Positions 63,512 to 64,000 of a stretch of 64,000 nucleotides of DNA are shown here, one piece after another (position 1 is the stretch's first letter; each line of letters begins with the position of its first letter). Location: NCBI RefSeq assembly GCF_900176505.1, contig NZ_FWYB01000001.1:407400-471399 (forward strand), read 5' to 3'. Origin of the DNA: Pedobacter nyackensis. Its GTDB lineage: Bacteria; Bacteroidota; Bacteroidia; Sphingobacteriales; Sphingobacteriaceae. The notes beneath the pieces were generated by a model, which worked only from the letters and a program-made list of their open reading frames with translations, ran no database searches and was not told the origin of the DNA. A program made the position numbers and the translations under genes.

Positions 63512-63547
63512 AATTTAAAAGTTTAACTTGGCTATACAATTGTTTAG

Positions 63548-63581
63548 TATTTGTACAAATATAAATACATTATGTAAACAA
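63548..63581 (-). promoter_or_regulatory. Promoter and palindromic operator candidate upstream of the phosphonate susC
   Basis: A perfect 14-bp palindrome TATTTGTACAAATA (63548-63561) overlaps a -7 box TATATTTG on the minus strand (63563 to 63556), with a TTG at about 63581-63579 as possible -33. A regulator bound to the palindrome would block the promoter. A related block (TTTAGTAT then TGTAAACAAAT) recurs at 63723-63742. Confidence 0.55.
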
Positions 63582-63696
63582 TATGTTAAGAAATGCTAAA
63601 CTCTTAAATTTATAATTTTAGGTAAATAATTATGTAAAATAGATTTATTTTGTTTTTATCGGCGTGCACGTTGTTTTTTAAGGAATATATTACATT

Positions 63697-63724
63697 AATA
63701 ATTAATTTTTGAAAATTAATTATT
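63697..63724 (-). terminator. A/T-rich 13-bp inverted repeat downstream of the cupin regulator
   Basis: Perfect 13-bp arms (63697-63709 and 63712-63724) around a 2-base centre, about 40 bases after the regulator stop. It may end the regulator transcript, but it lacks G/C, so an operator or cruciform role is also possible. Confidence 0.35.
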
Positions 63725-63763
63725 TAGTATATGTAAACAAATTTAGTTTTGTGGGAGTTGTGG

Positions 63764-64000
63764 TTAGTCGTTTGTGATGAAGTAATAAACAACAAGCATA
63801 ATTGCATCGGAATCTCCAATGTTAGAGAGGTTGTGTCCTAATCTTCCGTCAAAAAAGATGGAGTCACCTTCCTCCAGGATATAGTTTTTGTCTTCTATAA
63901 GGTAGTCGATTTTGCCTTTTACCAAATACTTATATTCAAAAGCATCTGTTACGACCATTTTATTGCGACGTGCTCCTTTTTTTAATTCCAGCAGTACAAA
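63764..64000 (-). CDS. C-terminal cupin domain of a transcriptional regulator (XRE/cupin type), 5' truncated by the window
   Basis: The frame is open to the right edge of the window (FVLLELKKGARRNKMVVTDA then the ATG at 63958, which is internal), so the N-terminus is outside. The visible 79 residues form a cupin: EYKYLVKGKIDYLIEDKNYILEEGDSIFFDGRLGHNLSNIG, with the GDSIFFDxxLGHN strand pair seen in HipB/PuuR-like XRE-cupin regulators. The DNA-binding domain is not in view, so XRE is inferred. It is directly upstream of the phosphonate susC and probably senses the substrate. Confidence 0.72.
   Translation of the reverse strand, partial: FVLLELKKGARRNKMVVTDAFEYKYLVKGKIDYLIEDKNYILEEGDSIFFDGRLGHNLSNIGDSDAIMLVVYYFITND

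Noticed and set aside
1..64000. CRISPR arrays, rRNA or tRNA genes, intact insertion sequences, prophage
   Set aside because: I saw no regularly spaced repeats, no cloverleaf or rRNA-like conserved stretches, and no transposase or integrase reading frame.

Overview
The window is chromosomal DNA from a member of the phylum Bacteroidota, most likely a Pedobacter-like Sphingobacteriaceae soil or plant-associated bacterium. The reasons are six SusC/SusD pairs, FecR-type anti-sigma factors paired with ECF sigma factors, Bacteroidota-style -7 boxes (TAnnTTTG), many lipoproteins with a Cys lipobox, and moderate-to-low GC. I see no rRNA, tRNA, CRISPR array or intact insertion sequence.

Region A (1-19143) is a plant-glycan utilisation locus. 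It opens with the tail of a GH28-like beta-helix protein. A minus-strand operon follows: ECF sigma, FecR, STN-containing SusC, SusD and a GH127-type (DUF1680) glycosidase. Next come a pectate-lyase-superfamily beta-helix protein, then a plus-strand pair made of a GH88 unsaturated glucuronyl hydrolase and a BNR_4 beta-propeller protein that keeps the His/His/Tyr/Arg set of propeller-type polysaccharide lyases, and finally a second SusC/SusD pair. The lyase would create unsaturated uronic acid ends and the GH88 would remove them. With the arabinofuranosidase-type enzyme this suggests a rhamnose/glucuronate/arabinose-containing glycan such as arabinogalactan or a related uronate polymer.

Region B (19435-24430) holds unrelated single genes: a beta-propeller-like hypothetical, a degraded Fic/DUF4172 fragment, an SDR oxidoreductase, a membrane-anchored AraC regulator, an alpha/beta hydrolase lipoprotein and an outer-membrane barrel.

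Region C (24522-38402) has two tandem cassettes of ECF sigma, FecR, SusC and SusD. Neither has a degradative enzyme. They look like trans-envelope sensing and uptake systems acting with enzymes encoded elsewhere.

Region D (38555-53429) is a GntR-controlled sugar-acid locus: GntR regulator, beta-helix lipoprotein, SusC/SusD, DUF6259 glycosidase-like protein, SDR dehydrogenase, MFS transporter, enolase-superfamily sugar-acid dehydratase, a second GH127-type enzyme and a UlaG-like metallo-hydrolase. Matching palindromic operators lie in front of the regulator and of the structural genes. The dehydrogenase, lactonase and dehydratase suggest an oxidative, non-phosphorylating route for the released sugar.

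Region E (53503-64000, minus strand) is the most unusual. A SusC/SusD pair is followed by phosphonoacetate hydrolase (phnA), phosphonoacetaldehyde dehydrogenase (phnY), a TIGR03364-type FAD oxidoreductase of phosphonate clusters and a DUF5690/MFS transporter. The last genes are overlapped or nearly overlapped, and the C-terminus of a cupin-type regulator lies upstream. It reads as a self-contained outer-membrane-uptake-plus-catabolism system for an organophosphonate, with no glycosidase.

Dispersed features link the regions. A terminator-like hairpin occurs in three near-identical copies (24391, 38408, 53461). The third carries the last codons of a SusD-like gene. A 45-bp piece of the 33548 susC gene is repeated at 38472. 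These point to past recombination among the SusC/SusD cassettes.
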